A stretch of 64,000 bases of DNA from a virus: positions 42,796-106,795 of IMG/VR virus record IMGVR_UViG_3300042691_007361; one strand, written 5' to 3'. Positions within the stretch are counted from its first letter, which is position 1; every line of letters starts with the position of its first letter. Below, piece after piece: positions 40,201 to 49,275 of this stretch. The position numbers and the translations under genes are program-made. The notes beneath the pieces are model-generated. The model was not told where the DNA came from, searched no databases, and saw nothing but the letters and a program-made list of their open reading frames with translations.

Positions 40201-41450
40201 CCTGCTCCAGATGACGCTGCTCCACTTCCAGATTTACCTGACCCAGAACCTTTTCCAGAAACAACTTGGATATCATTGATATCTACATCTACTTCATCAG
40301 CTGCAGCTTGTGCAGCAGCTTCTGCTTCAGTTTGTTTCTTTTCTTCTACACCTTGATCAACAGTTCCTTCTTCTGCAGCGTTTACTTCGTCTTTTATCTC
40401 CTCTTCTTTGTTTATAATTTCCTGCTTGATTGTATTCTCAGCAGTTTGAGGATTGTTTACTACATCATCTGCAAATGTAATTGAGTACTCTTTTGGTCTA
40501 CCAAATAAACCTGTTCTACGTACATCTATATTAGCCATCTTTGGTCCTCTATAGTAGCTACCGTCTGCAGGCATCTGACCTTGTCCAAAAGCTCCAACTA
40601 AATCTGTATAATCATATGCTCCAGGAAGCATTGGACCACCAGGCATACCTGCAAAACCAATAGGAAGTTGACCAACCATACGGTTCATTCTCCTATTCAT
40701 TCTTCTCATCTGACCTCTACGCATACCTCCAAACTGTGCATAGTCCATATCTTGTTCTTGATAATATGACTCATCACCACCAATTGGAGTAGTAAGCATT
40801 TTGTACATTTCTTCAGCATCTTGTTTTGCAAGATTGAGAGAACCATCCGTTTCAACAGCTGTAGTAAATGCAGCTAGCCCATCTTTTCTTTTATTGTCTG
40901 GATCAGTTGAATCTACTCTTGATTGTTGAGAGTCACCTCCCATTTGTTTCTTTACTTGCTTAAGTACATTTTTTACAAATGTTCTTTTAGAAGGTACACC
41001 ACCATTTCTTTCTATAATTTGACTAGCTGCCTCTGTGTCATCACTATAGTCAGGTTCATTATAGTCAGCATACATTTGTTGCATTGCATCACTACGTGCT
41101 TCTTCTTCTGCACGCTCTAAAGCAGATTGCTCTTCAGCAACTGAAGAATCAATAGCAGCTTCATCAGCTGTAATATCTGCATACGCATCTTCATCTGCAG
41201 TAGTAAGTGACTCATTAAGATACTGCTGATCATTTACAAACTCTTGTGTATTATTAGATATTAGTGTTACTGTATCTTCATCAACACCAATTTGTCTAAG
41301 TGCATTTTCAGCATCTTCAATAGAAGAACCTGGCTCAGAAAGAGCCGTCATGTATATTGATGTAAGCTGATCAGGAGTAAACTGTGCAGACTGCTGACCT
41401 CCTGCTGCAAACTTATTTGTTGGTTTATATATTCTTACTCTTTTCTTCAT
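37212..41450 (-). CDS. large low-complexity cargo/structural protein (1,412 aa)
   Basis: It begins MKKRVRIYKPTNKFAAGG, the same N-terminal pattern as the 766-aa protein. An arginine/methionine-rich patch (GGMRRGQMRRMNRRMNRM, ~245) is likely to bind nucleic acid. A GSGSGKSGSGAAS linker lies near 410, and a glutamine/alanine coiled coil near 1050-1080. Part of the protein is duplicated: NIDVRRTGLFGRPKEYSITF near residue 305 resembles NIDVKKTKAFGPYKG...YTVNY near 730. Di-glycine motifs are spread throughout (AYGG, FGGM, KYGGN, QQGGP). A candidate promoter motif lies 16 bases upstream. No catalytic motif seen. Mostly disordered, virion-associated cargo is the best reading. Confidence 0.65.
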   Translation of the reverse strand: MKKRVRIYKPTNKFAAGGQQSAQFTPDQLTSIYMTALSEPGSSIEDAENALRQIGVDEDTVTLISNNTQEFVNDQQYLNESLTTADEDAYADITADEAAIDSSVAEEQSALERAEEEARSDAMQQMYADYNEPDYSDDTEAASQIIERNGGVPSKRTFVKNVLKQVKKQMGGDSQQSRVDSTDPDNKRKDGLAAFTTAVETDGSLNLAKQDAEEMYKMLTTPIGGDESYYQEQDMDYAQFGGMRRGQMRRMNRRMNRMVGQLPIGFAGMPGGPMLPGAYDYTDLVGAFGQGQMPADGSYYRGPKMANIDVRRTGLFGRPKEYSITFADDVVNNPQTAENTIKQEIINKEEEIKDEVNAAEEGTVDQGVEEKKQTEAEAAAQAAADEVDVDINDIQVVSGKGSGSGKSGSGAASSGAGAGTEEYAPSKASPSFKGFWKGYDPSSVRFAGQDKSRAYIQRGNKWFVSPNFTTKDKKNVQWYEVSDPNRVKNIERSTKPSMAQLAPGSTYTMSDANPGPMATGRSSAPVYGSQGVPLNQYITSKEFLNSVGNDIKGALNPENLRGFVQPTNMNVPVSRTAPRQTIGLGEKFQGGGFTDQDSGLYKFLYGGDDQGDLTGDPYFAYGGYLPKAQPGMITISDNNGNTKLVNQQDAETWNEARSGTPDISLTDLSFASDRPIINRQPIRDNFNPQPGEQGYMGYGYGPAFRTKQKGMPYMTGSNQTYTGALDNAKLKNIDVKKTKAFGPYKGMPKKYTVNYQVERDPLSKRLNFTDAGMTLDGRSMDQVAPTRQGLFNRSQSSGMSGRRSDTAIDSQFGPLAWLGSKLRPFESKADKVSGMPHDKWDENYKKIYGYYPDESPYATTPDSTFAFNQSTPAVDTEFPEIQNAGTFSDMAGYSLPTRGAQAIQGNEDELIPQRPVESPIGSLPTRSAQPLLLPSQTRLAPGQTGPMYYDQASEEDAAALAQQQREQDLRGSGLGLLGLPTAQDEYMQQVGDQGAYDLQQAELQRMMEQNPDFYGQQQYNWEPGQELLGSASTPVLTPQEAAARQQQVIAQQRAEAQRRAAAQANTTQRNLGQKIQEYGNKTVPTKSNKPVEQEQAKPIVSKKNVEQNNSSNLTPTEKAKEQNRQGAAWRELMDLKQNAMGDEPAVFKDTYKNYKIDPAIDRSMRLLKTSKQRLDYIKSIQNRDLRNALLYKYAKDGGYMAYGGTMTMPKAYTGYDNDLDEDTPVNYDPRFRAQQRQFDLGSSELDNPFVYSGQNQLTNEKSGVKMGTEGSYVNEGVVPKEDLTDFSQRKEYDDVSVDYNTKGDWDANAAKRRLLMDWTNAAGNTIAGWFDSPRQDKSWRNEDAQASIDKGWIITNSGLETPDMGQRQSVKYGGNIYQQGGPVYDNEIGEYMWMTPEMIQKFLEDGGELEYV

Positions 41451-41466
41451 GATAGGGTATATAATA

Positions 41467-41482
41467 TAAATATAGTAAAATC
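41467..41482 (-). promoter_or_regulatory. candidate late promoter motif GATTTTACTATATTTA
   Basis: On the minus strand this 58-base gap reads GATTTTACTATATTTA, 16 bases before the ATG at 41450. The core TTTTACTATATTTA also occurs at 63678-63691, and TTTTACTATATTA at 57288-57300. TATATTTA resembles the host TAnnTTTG box except for its last base. It could be a host-type or phage-polymerase promoter. Confidence 0.5.
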
Positions 41483-41508
41483 TATGTTAATCAGTAAACT
41501 TTATAAGT

Positions 41509-43968
41509 TTAGTCAAGATCTTCAATGATATAACCTTGTGCCTCTAATTCTCTTCTTCTTTCATCATCAATCTCCTCTTCCCAAACATCACCACCTTCTT
41601 GTCTTCCAGTCAATATTCTTGCTGCTGGGAATATACTTCTAAAACCTTCATAATCACCTTTATTAAGTTTACTTATATTATCAGCAAAAAATGCTGCTGC
41701 TGCAGGATTAGATGCATATAATGCTCTACCTGCTGGTCCAAACACTGGAGCTAAACCTAAACCTGCATTGCCATATTGATATCCAATATTTTTTAAATCC
41801 TCATACTTTTGTTCCCAAGGTTTATCACTTGTAGCGGCAGCTACGGCATTTGATAATGATGGTGCATCTTTTAAAGCTACTCCTGTTCTTAGAACAGTTG
41901 CATTTCTTAATACATCAGCAACAGAAAAATTTCTTGCATTACCAATACTTCTTTGATTATTTAATAAAGGTCCTGCCACAGGTTTGCTTATACTAATTGG
42001 TAATGGTCTAGATAGTGTAGGTTTACTTGCTGTTAAAGCAAATCTAGGTTTATCAAGAAAGTTTACAACACCTTGTGATTTTTCTTGTAATCCTTGTAAA
42101 CCTGCTTTTCCCATTTCAGTTAGTTGAACTTTTGGTATTATCTTTCCTGGTGTTTTTGAAAGACGTGCTATAGGTGAATAGTCTAACATATTTAATCCTA
42201 TGTTACGTAAACCTTCTCCTACTGGTGTCTTTCCAGCAATCATTCTGTCTACTATACGTAATGAACTTGGATCATCTGGTCCTCCAAATCCTAGATCTCT
42301 TGCTGCACCTGAAGCTGGAAAATAAGCTTTGGCTAAATTTCCATATGTAGCTCCAGAATACTTTGATAAGAATGGAAGACTTGCTTTACTAAGAGCATTA
42401 ACTCCTTGAGCTCCTGCACCAAGCCCTGTTCCTGATGCTATAGCTAATGCTAAATTTCCAGCTCCGCTAGCAACGTTACCTTTTGTAAAATCAACACCTG
42501 CTTTAGAAGCATATCTTAATGGATTATAATCATTAAGCCAAGGCAGCGCACCTTCAACACCATAACCTAATGCTCTATCATAGAATCTAGAATCCTCATA
42601 TTCTTCTGGATTAAGTGATCTATAACCTTGACCCATCAAACTTCTTTTACCTTCCAAAGTTCTCATGATTTGACCAGGTGCATCTGTTGTAAATGCTTGA
42701 AGTTCATTTAAAGCTCTATCAAAGTAATTTGCATTTTGATAAGCTTTTTCTTCACCTCTCTTCCAAATTCTGTATTCAGCGTCCTCAATATCTTCAAGTG
42801 CATTAGGATCACTGTATATCTTATTTAACAGCATTTGATTCATATCAGTATCTCCTGTCTGATCAAAATACCTGTTACCAAGTGTTTCTGCTGCAACTCC
42901 TCTATTTACTTTATTAGCAACAAAGTCTTCTATTGCTTTTTTATCTTCTAGTGGTGTAGAGCTTACGGGTACATCAATTTTATTAGGTGTTACATATGTA
43001 GATGATCCTGGTCCAGCTCCTGTAGCTTTGTTTAAAGCTGCTCTTTCTTGATTTGCTATCCTTTGTGCTTTAGCCTTATCTGATGTTTGCTTTATATTTT
43101 GAACTACTTGGTTTGGTGCAGTTTTTTGTTGTTGCTTAGCTCCTTGAAGTCTGTAACCTGCTTCTTGTAATAATCTATCATAGCGTTTAGTTATTTCTGC
43201 TTTTTGTGCTGCAGTTTTTGCATATGACAATTCTTTTGTTTTAGCTTCTTGTAAACCTTTGACTTCATCTTCAGAAACTCTTGTTCCTGTATTTAATCCT
43301 ACCTGTGCTTTTTGTAACATACCAATAGACTCTCCATATGTCCAATCACGGAGAACTTGTCTACGTTTATCTATATCAGTACTAAAGTCACCACCATTTG
43401 CATAATACTTAGAGTCTGGATCAAAGACTTTTCTTTTCTTAGACTTAGTCTTTTTAAGCAGTGGATTTTTTGTAAATAATTTATTTGTTGCTTGTAAACT
43501 TCTTGAGTATCCTTTTGATCCTTTTTTCTTTGGCATACTTGGTAGTTCCTGTACAACATACCCACCTTTTTTTAACTCTGCAATTTCTTCATCACTAAGA
43601 TCATACTCTCCACCATCTTCATAATCAGTCAAGTCTGGTATAGATATATCACCACCATATGCAGCCATAGGAAATTCATCTACATACTCTGATCCTCCAA
43701 ACCTATGGTTTCTTGTATCTCCTGCAGCAACAAATCTTTTTTCTCCATCAGATCCAACAGCAATTATATTCTGATCAGTTGGGTTATATATAGTATTACT
43801 TGGAATTCTATAATGCGTTCCTGCTGGCGGAGGTCCTTGTTTATAACCTTCATTAGATATAAATGGAAGTAACTTATTGTTATTAACAATTCTATCTTTC
43901 TTTTTTGCTGGAGCTTTAGTACTGTTCAAGTTCTTTGTAGCTTCAGAGAGTACTTTCTTATTATACAT
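41509..43968 (-). CDS. cargo/structural protein with di-glycine motifs (819 aa)
   Basis: The N-terminus is lysine- and asparagine-rich (KAPAKKKDRIVNNNK). At ~75-90 AAGDTRNHRFGGSEYVDE resembles the GGKRHSQGGTPL stretch of the 766-aa protein. A basic region at ~145-180 (KKKGSKGYSRSL, KKTKSKKRK) could bind DNA. The C-terminal third has alanine/glycine-rich helices (ALAIASGTGLGAGAQG, ASNPAAAAFFADN) that may be membrane-active. An acidic motif near residue 125 (DLSDEEIAELKKGGYVVQEL) is echoed at the extreme C-terminus (DDERRRELEAQGYIIEDLD). It is coupled to the muzzle gene by TAATG. No enzyme motif. In crAss-like phages, the gene after the muzzle commonly encodes cargo. Confidence 0.65.
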   Translation of the reverse strand: MYNKKVLSEATKNLNSTKAPAKKKDRIVNNNKLLPFISNEGYKQGPPPAGTHYRIPSNTIYNPTDQNIIAVGSDGEKRFVAAGDTRNHRFGGSEYVDEFPMAAYGGDISIPDLTDYEDGGEYDLSDEEIAELKKGGYVVQELPSMPKKKGSKGYSRSLQATNKLFTKNPLLKKTKSKKRKVFDPDSKYYANGGDFSTDIDKRRQVLRDWTYGESIGMLQKAQVGLNTGTRVSEDEVKGLQEAKTKELSYAKTAAQKAEITKRYDRLLQEAGYRLQGAKQQQKTAPNQVVQNIKQTSDKAKAQRIANQERAALNKATGAGPGSSTYVTPNKIDVPVSSTPLEDKKAIEDFVANKVNRGVAAETLGNRYFDQTGDTDMNQMLLNKIYSDPNALEDIEDAEYRIWKRGEEKAYQNANYFDRALNELQAFTTDAPGQIMRTLEGKRSLMGQGYRSLNPEEYEDSRFYDRALGYGVEGALPWLNDYNPLRYASKAGVDFTKGNVASGAGNLALAIASGTGLGAGAQGVNALSKASLPFLSKYSGATYGNLAKAYFPASGAARDLGFGGPDDPSSLRIVDRMIAGKTPVGEGLRNIGLNMLDYSPIARLSKTPGKIIPKVQLTEMGKAGLQGLQEKSQGVVNFLDKPRFALTASKPTLSRPLPISISKPVAGPLLNNQRSIGNARNFSVADVLRNATVLRTGVALKDAPSLSNAVAAATSDKPWEQKYEDLKNIGYQYGNAGLGLAPVFGPAGRALYASNPAAAAFFADNISKLNKGDYEGFRSIFPAARILTGRQEGGDVWEEEIDDERRRELEAQGYIIEDLD

Positions 43969-46900
43969 TACCTTGGAGAATAAACTTGTTTAGCATTGGT
44001 TAATTTCAAAATCATATCAACATCACCTACAATATCCTTTCTAAGTACAAGATAGTTAAGGTAGTGTCTGAACTTCTTGCGTTGTAATTCAGATTTATTG
44101 TAGTCTAAGTTAGCTGGATTCAGGTCTCTAATATAACCATTTGGTTGCGTTATCCAAATTCTTTCATCAGCTCTTGGTCCATCAAGTATTGTTGTTCCTG
44201 GAATTACAGGACCTGTTGGAGGATAATTTGACCCTACAGGAAACTCACCACGGTCTCTTGTTATATCCCAGAATTGATTAAATCTATACTTGTTTTCCTC
44301 TTTAGAATACAAAATACTAATTGAGTTCGGATTAATAATTGGATACTCTTGAGCTAATGTAATATTATTCTTAGGGAATATGTTAAGATGCATATGCCCA
44401 GATACTTGCTCTGAGTTATAAATAAACGCATGATCAAAGTTTTGATCAAGTATATGGAATTGATCAATACAATCGTATCTTCTATAAGCTTCTAATATAT
44501 ATTCTACACTTCTCAATGTTGTTACTGTTTGACCCGTTGTAATAGGAAGTTCTATTTCCATTACTGCAGGTGTATCATAGAAATTACAGAATTGTGTACA
44601 AGCATCATTATGTACCCATATTGAATCATCTTTAACACTCAAGAAAGTATTCTTACTTGGTATTAATAAATCCGGATGCCAGTCATGGAATGATATAAAG
44701 AACTTAGATTTAGGATCAAAGCTTACAGTCCAAGATGCATCATGGAATATTAATGGGTCACCTAATCTAAAGCGTGCTGTTCCATCAACAATAAATACAT
44801 TTCTACATTCATCATATACAGTTCTATCTTTAAACTCATCTTTAAGTTTAAAGTCTTTCTTGCAGAAATAAGCTATAGTATCTCTATTGTTATACATTGA
44901 TTGACAACCAACTCCTGCAACTGGATTATCTAGATGCGGATAATTAGGAAAGTCTTCAATTATCTTGTAAGGTAGATACAATACAAACCACCATTTAAGA
45001 CCAAGCTGTGATATCTCATCTAGATCTTGTCCAAACTTAAATATCTTTCCTTGGTTCTGAGATATGTAGAACATTCCTGCCGGTGTAGCAATTACACTGT
45101 TTCTACTTTGACATGATCCATACTCATACGGGTTATCTGCAATTGACACACTCTGTGGTGTTTGATCAAATAGACCTCCATCACCTAGAGTAACTTTAAC
45201 ACCGGCTTCAGTTTGTAACTGATCAACACCCTGGAACAACTGTGGACTAGAGTTCTTGAATGTAATAAATATACCCGTCCTTGCAAAGTTCTTAACTCCG
45301 GAGATCTGATCTTTAAACTCCTTATAGTTATTAGCTAGATAAATAAACCAAGAGTCTTTTGCAGATTCAAATCCTTGAGGTAAAGAATATATAATTCTAT
45401 CTGGTCTATATGTGAAACATAGACTAGATACTTGTGGATCATAATATCTTGACTGAAGGTTACCTTGTGAAAAATACTGAGTATATAACTTACCAATACT
45501 TAATGAGTAATCATAAGCATAGTAGTTACCTCTTGTTATTTGATCAGGGTTGATATTAAACATTACAGGTAAATCTGTAAAGCTATATGGGTTATAGAAC
45601 TTTTGATATATCTCCGGTCCAGCTTCTCTATAATCAACAAGTACTTCACTCTCAACAAAGAAATCTCTAACTGAAGACGCAGCTAAATAAAAGTATGCTT
45701 CTCTAATACCCATATTAAATAATCCTGCATAGTCACCCTCATTATCATTAGAGTAATTATAGCTACTGTTGTCTAATTGATAAAATGCTCTTGGAAACCA
45801 TCCTGTGCCAGGAGGAGGGTTAAAGTCTGGACTAAATAGATCAGTAGTTTCATATCTCTGACTATTCATCCAAAATCTTGGTTCAGGTAACATCTGACGT
45901 ATAAAATAATTATACTCATAACCATCAGGTTGACCATATAACCAATCATTGAAGAAGAACATATTATTCTTTTCAGTATATCTATTAACGTATGTATCAC
46001 CATTAAATAAAACTGGAGTTTTAACAATCTTATGTTCTACTTTTACTGTTGTGCGTGTACCATCACATTTAATTTGTATACAAGTAGCTCCTGTTTTCTT
46101 TGGCTTAATTGTAGCTAAATTAATTTTTTGTTCACAAGGTGTAATAGGTACTTGCTTGATACTATCTAGTTGACCATATTGATTTCTTAGTCTTACTTTG
46201 ATAGCACCATAGTGACTTGCTATTTTTGCATTAAATACACTAGTTTTATTTGTATCATCAAACTCAACTTTTCCTAAACCATTATTACGTGCTGTACCAA
46301 TAGTTAATAATGATTGATCATAGTAACCAGTACTTCCACTGCCAGTAATAAAATATGGTCCGGTATCTAAACCTGCACCACTTGTTGTTCTAAGCAATAC
46401 AGTTCTTTGTCTCTTAAGATTATTTACTCTATAGAGATTATTGTTCCAAGGCTTAAGATCTTGTACATTATCATTAAGATAAAGCTCATCACCAATTTTA
46501 AATCTGTAAAGCTGCGTTTGCACTAAAGCAGAAAAATCACTATAGTATCCATGAGCAAGCATCTGCAATGCATATTGTCTATAAGGTATGATTGCATATA
46601 TTGTTCTTAATGCAAGTTCTGCACCTTGACTAAAATAAAAGAGAGTTTGAGTAATTGCAGTTATAGTACCTAGCAGTCTACTTGTTGAGTTAGTAACTGT
46701 ATATGAAGGTGCCGTATATGTATTACCCGCTTTCCTATATGTGTTATATATTGCATCAAGCCCTGTATAATTAGTAAATGCATCAGCAATTCCTGTTGAA
46801 GAACTATAATATGCAGCTAATGCAGCATTGTAAGTACTTGTTGCATTTAAAAATGGCAATCCAATAAATGCTTGTGATCCATTAAAATTTGCATTATATG

Positions 46901-49274
46901 CTTGATTACTTATTGCATTAATTGTTGTACCGCCTTGTACCCATGTTTGAGGAATTCCATATACTTTATTATATGAACCGCCATAATCAGTAAATGATAC
47001 ATCACCTCCAATACTTAACAATGCTTCTAATGCCCCAGCCAATATCATAACAGTAATAACATTATTACTGATAAGTTTGTTTTTTGGATGCTGGTCAGGT
47101 TCAATAAAGTATTGTTCACTTAATCCAGATAAAACTCCATAAAGTTTAAGCTCTACAGTATCAAGATATGGATTTCTAAAGTTTGTATCCGGTGAATGAA
47201 ATGTATTCATGAATGTTGGTATATCATTCTTGGTAACATTTACTCTATCATCATCATTATCAGTAACTACTATGTACGGATCATTTGCTTGGTTACCTGT
47301 ATTTAAGTCACCACCACTTGCTGGGTTAAGTGGCACAATAGTATTAAATGGATAGTTAGGATAAAGACCTTTTCTATTTGCATTACCTGGTCCTTTAATA
47401 TTATATGGACGCAGGTTGTTTAACATACCTTTTGCAATAACAGTCTTATTACCTTCTCTTGATCCTCTTAGTATTTCATAACCTACAATACCTTTAATAT
47501 CATTTCCTTCATTATCTTTTGGACAAATAATATTATCAAACTCAACTCCTAATAATCTTATAGTAGTTTGTTTTGTTGCAGGATTTGTATAAAAGTGATT
47601 TGTTAGTTGACTATTACTAGTTATGTTATCTGGAAACTTGTGATGTCTTATTGGTTTACCACATAAGTCATAAATATCTGTAGTAACAGCTGTCCAACAA
47701 GGAGCTCCATTATTTGTAGAACTATTCCATACTTCAGGTTTGTTATCTGGGTAATACTCAGTAGATTCCCAATAACCCATTTGACCACGCGCAATAACCT
47801 TACCTCCATCTTCAAGTATTTCTGGTGGAGATACTACAGTTAGTGTAGCTGTGTTTTGTACTTCAAATACTCTTTCTGGTTCAGTAGGATCTGTAAACAA
47901 TACATTACCGCCTGTAGCAACTGCTAGTTCATTTCCAACTGGTGGTCTTCCTGGAATATGATATGAAGATGATTTATCTCCTGTGTTGTATACCCAACGT
48001 ATAAAGAATGAGTAGACCTCATCTCTTAAGTAACTTGGTTTATATCCACCGTTTACATAATAATCAGGATTGTATTCAACAGATACCCATTTAGCTTGTA
48101 TAAGATTTGCTAGTGGCTGATAGTTAAAATCAAACTTACCTGTAGGACCTACTCTTAGTAGATAGTTATTTACCTCAACAATCTGATCAGACTTTTCATA
48201 TACTGGAGTTTGTATTGGTAGTTGTTCTATAGGAACACTTATCAAAGACTCAGCAATATTATCTAAATAAATTTTTTGAGTATTAGTTGAATATACACCA
48301 ATTCTTTTAGCTACAGTACCTTGATTTATTGTTTGTACAACAACAAGTATAAACTCATCAAAGCTTACATTATCTGCTTCAACAGTTATTTCTAGTGCAC
48401 CTTGTAAATTACTTTCAAACCATATTGGTTGAACATTACTTGGAGAAAACCAGTCTGTTACTTTTTCTCCTTTAATACTATATGCTATTGTAGCAAAGTA
48501 AGATCCGTTTCTAAGACTTCCACCAGACTTACCTGGTGCAACATGTAAACATGGTGTCTTCATTAAACGTGCAAGTCTTATCTGATCACAATCTAAACTA
48601 GTTGTGTTCTCACATGTAATACATCCTTGAGGATGACCTGTAGCCCATACATCTGGTTCTGTTTGTGTATAACCTAGTGAATCAGTACACAATTGAATCC
48701 ACGGAACTCCAGGCCATTGTATATTGCTTACACCATTAGAATAAGTATTATTACCTATCCATATATAATCATCTGATGGCCAAGTCTGAGGATCTCCAAC
48801 ATTAAGATATCTATCAGGATTTAAACCATCATTCCAATAACATGCCCAAGAACAATCTTCTTTTTCTCTTGAGGCACCATAGATTAGATTTAACTCATTA
48901 AAGTTTAAGCAAGGGTCTTGTACAATTGGTCTATACTTACATAAGTCTTCTTCAAATAATCCAATCTCAGAATTAATAGAATTAAGTTGAATATCATTAT
49001 GTACTGCAGTAAAAATTAACCATTTATCTGAAAACAAATGAATAGCCCCTACAATAACCTTTCTACCACCTGTAAGTGTAGAGCCAGCAACAGCACATAA
49101 ATAGTTTGCAGGTTCTCCTGACAATGTTCCTAAGTTACCTTCAATAGTATTATTAACTACATTTCGCGCATGCGTCCACATGCCTTCTGTCATGAAGGAG
49201 CTATCAGAGTCTTTATTAAGACCTTTAACAAAACTATTAGTTTCTGTTTTTCCTAAATCAATATTCTTAGCCAT
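43968..49274 (-). CDS. tail 'muzzle' protein, P22 gp10-like tail stabilization family (1,768 aa)
   Basis: Probable large tail-tip protein closing the short tail. The N-terminus KTETNSFVKGLNKDSDSSFM, followed by EGMWTHARNVVNN and then GNLGTLSGEPANYLC, is the pattern by which the crAss-like tail stabilization (muzzle) family is recognised, related to P22 gp10. The body is beta-rich with many Y, N, W and G residues and paired cysteines (DLCKYRPIVQDPCLNF), as expected for a large beta-propeller-like assembly. No signal peptide. It follows the IHF-like and two ring/hub genes with 1-nt spacing and precedes the cargo genes, the order expected in this phage group. Family assignment is strong; the propeller architecture is inferred. 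Confidence 0.8.
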   Translation of the reverse strand: MAKNIDLGKTETNSFVKGLNKDSDSSFMTEGMWTHARNVVNNTIEGNLGTLSGEPANYLCAVAGSTLTGGRKVIVGAIHLFSDKWLIFTAVHNDIQLNSINSEIGLFEEDLCKYRPIVQDPCLNFNELNLIYGASREKEDCSWACYWNDGLNPDRYLNVGDPQTWPSDDYIWIGNNTYSNGVSNIQWPGVPWIQLCTDSLGYTQTEPDVWATGHPQGCITCENTTSLDCDQIRLARLMKTPCLHVAPGKSGGSLRNGSYFATIAYSIKGEKVTDWFSPSNVQPIWFESNLQGALEITVEADNVSFDEFILVVVQTINQGTVAKRIGVYSTNTQKIYLDNIAESLISVPIEQLPIQTPVYEKSDQIVEVNNYLLRVGPTGKFDFNYQPLANLIQAKWVSVEYNPDYYVNGGYKPSYLRDEVYSFFIRWVYNTGDKSSSYHIPGRPPVGNELAVATGGNVLFTDPTEPERVFEVQNTATLTVVSPPEILEDGGKVIARGQMGYWESTEYYPDNKPEVWNSSTNNGAPCWTAVTTDIYDLCGKPIRHHKFPDNITSNSQLTNHFYTNPATKQTTIRLLGVEFDNIICPKDNEGNDIKGIVGYEILRGSREGNKTVIAKGMLNNLRPYNIKGPGNANRKGLYPNYPFNTIVPLNPASGGDLNTGNQANDPYIVVTDNDDDRVNVTKNDIPTFMNTFHSPDTNFRNPYLDTVELKLYGVLSGLSEQYFIEPDQHPKNKLISNNVITVMILAGALEALLSIGGDVSFTDYGGSYNKVYGIPQTWVQGGTTINAISNQAYNANFNGSQAFIGLPFLNATSTYNAALAAYYSSSTGIADAFTNYTGLDAIYNTYRKAGNTYTAPSYTVTNSTSRLLGTITAITQTLFYFSQGAELALRTIYAIIPYRQYALQMLAHGYYSDFSALVQTQLYRFKIGDELYLNDNVQDLKPWNNNLYRVNNLKRQRTVLLRTTSGAGLDTGPYFITGSGSTGYYDQSLLTIGTARNNGLGKVEFDDTNKTSVFNAKIASHYGAIKVRLRNQYGQLDSIKQVPITPCEQKINLATIKPKKTGATCIQIKCDGTRTTVKVEHKIVKTPVLFNGDTYVNRYTEKNNMFFFNDWLYGQPDGYEYNYFIRQMLPEPRFWMNSQRYETTDLFSPDFNPPPGTGWFPRAFYQLDNSSYNYSNDNEGDYAGLFNMGIREAYFYLAASSVRDFFVESEVLVDYREAGPEIYQKFYNPYSFTDLPVMFNINPDQITRGNYYAYDYSLSIGKLYTQYFSQGNLQSRYYDPQVSSLCFTYRPDRIIYSLPQGFESAKDSWFIYLANNYKEFKDQISGVKNFARTGIFITFKNSSPQLFQGVDQLQTEAGVKVTLGDGGLFDQTPQSVSIADNPYEYGSCQSRNSVIATPAGMFYISQNQGKIFKFGQDLDEISQLGLKWWFVLYLPYKIIEDFPNYPHLDNPVAGVGCQSMYNNRDTIAYFCKKDFKLKDEFKDRTVYDECRNVFIVDGTARFRLGDPLIFHDASWTVSFDPKSKFFISFHDWHPDLLIPSKNTFLSVKDDSIWVHNDACTQFCNFYDTPAVMEIELPITTGQTVTTLRSVEYILEAYRRYDCIDQFHILDQNFDHAFIYNSEQVSGHMHLNIFPKNNITLAQEYPIINPNSISILYSKEENKYRFNQFWDITRDRGEFPVGSNYPPTGPVIPGTTILDGPRADERIWITQPNGYIRDLNPANLDYNKSELQRKKFRHYLNYLVLRKDIVGDVDMILKLTNAKQVYSPR

Positions 49275-49275
49275 C

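Noticed and set aside
40700-40730. Arginine/methionine-rich patch in the 1,412-aa protein as a nuclear-type signal
   Set aside because: No reason to expect this in a bacterial virus; nucleic-acid contact is the simpler reading.
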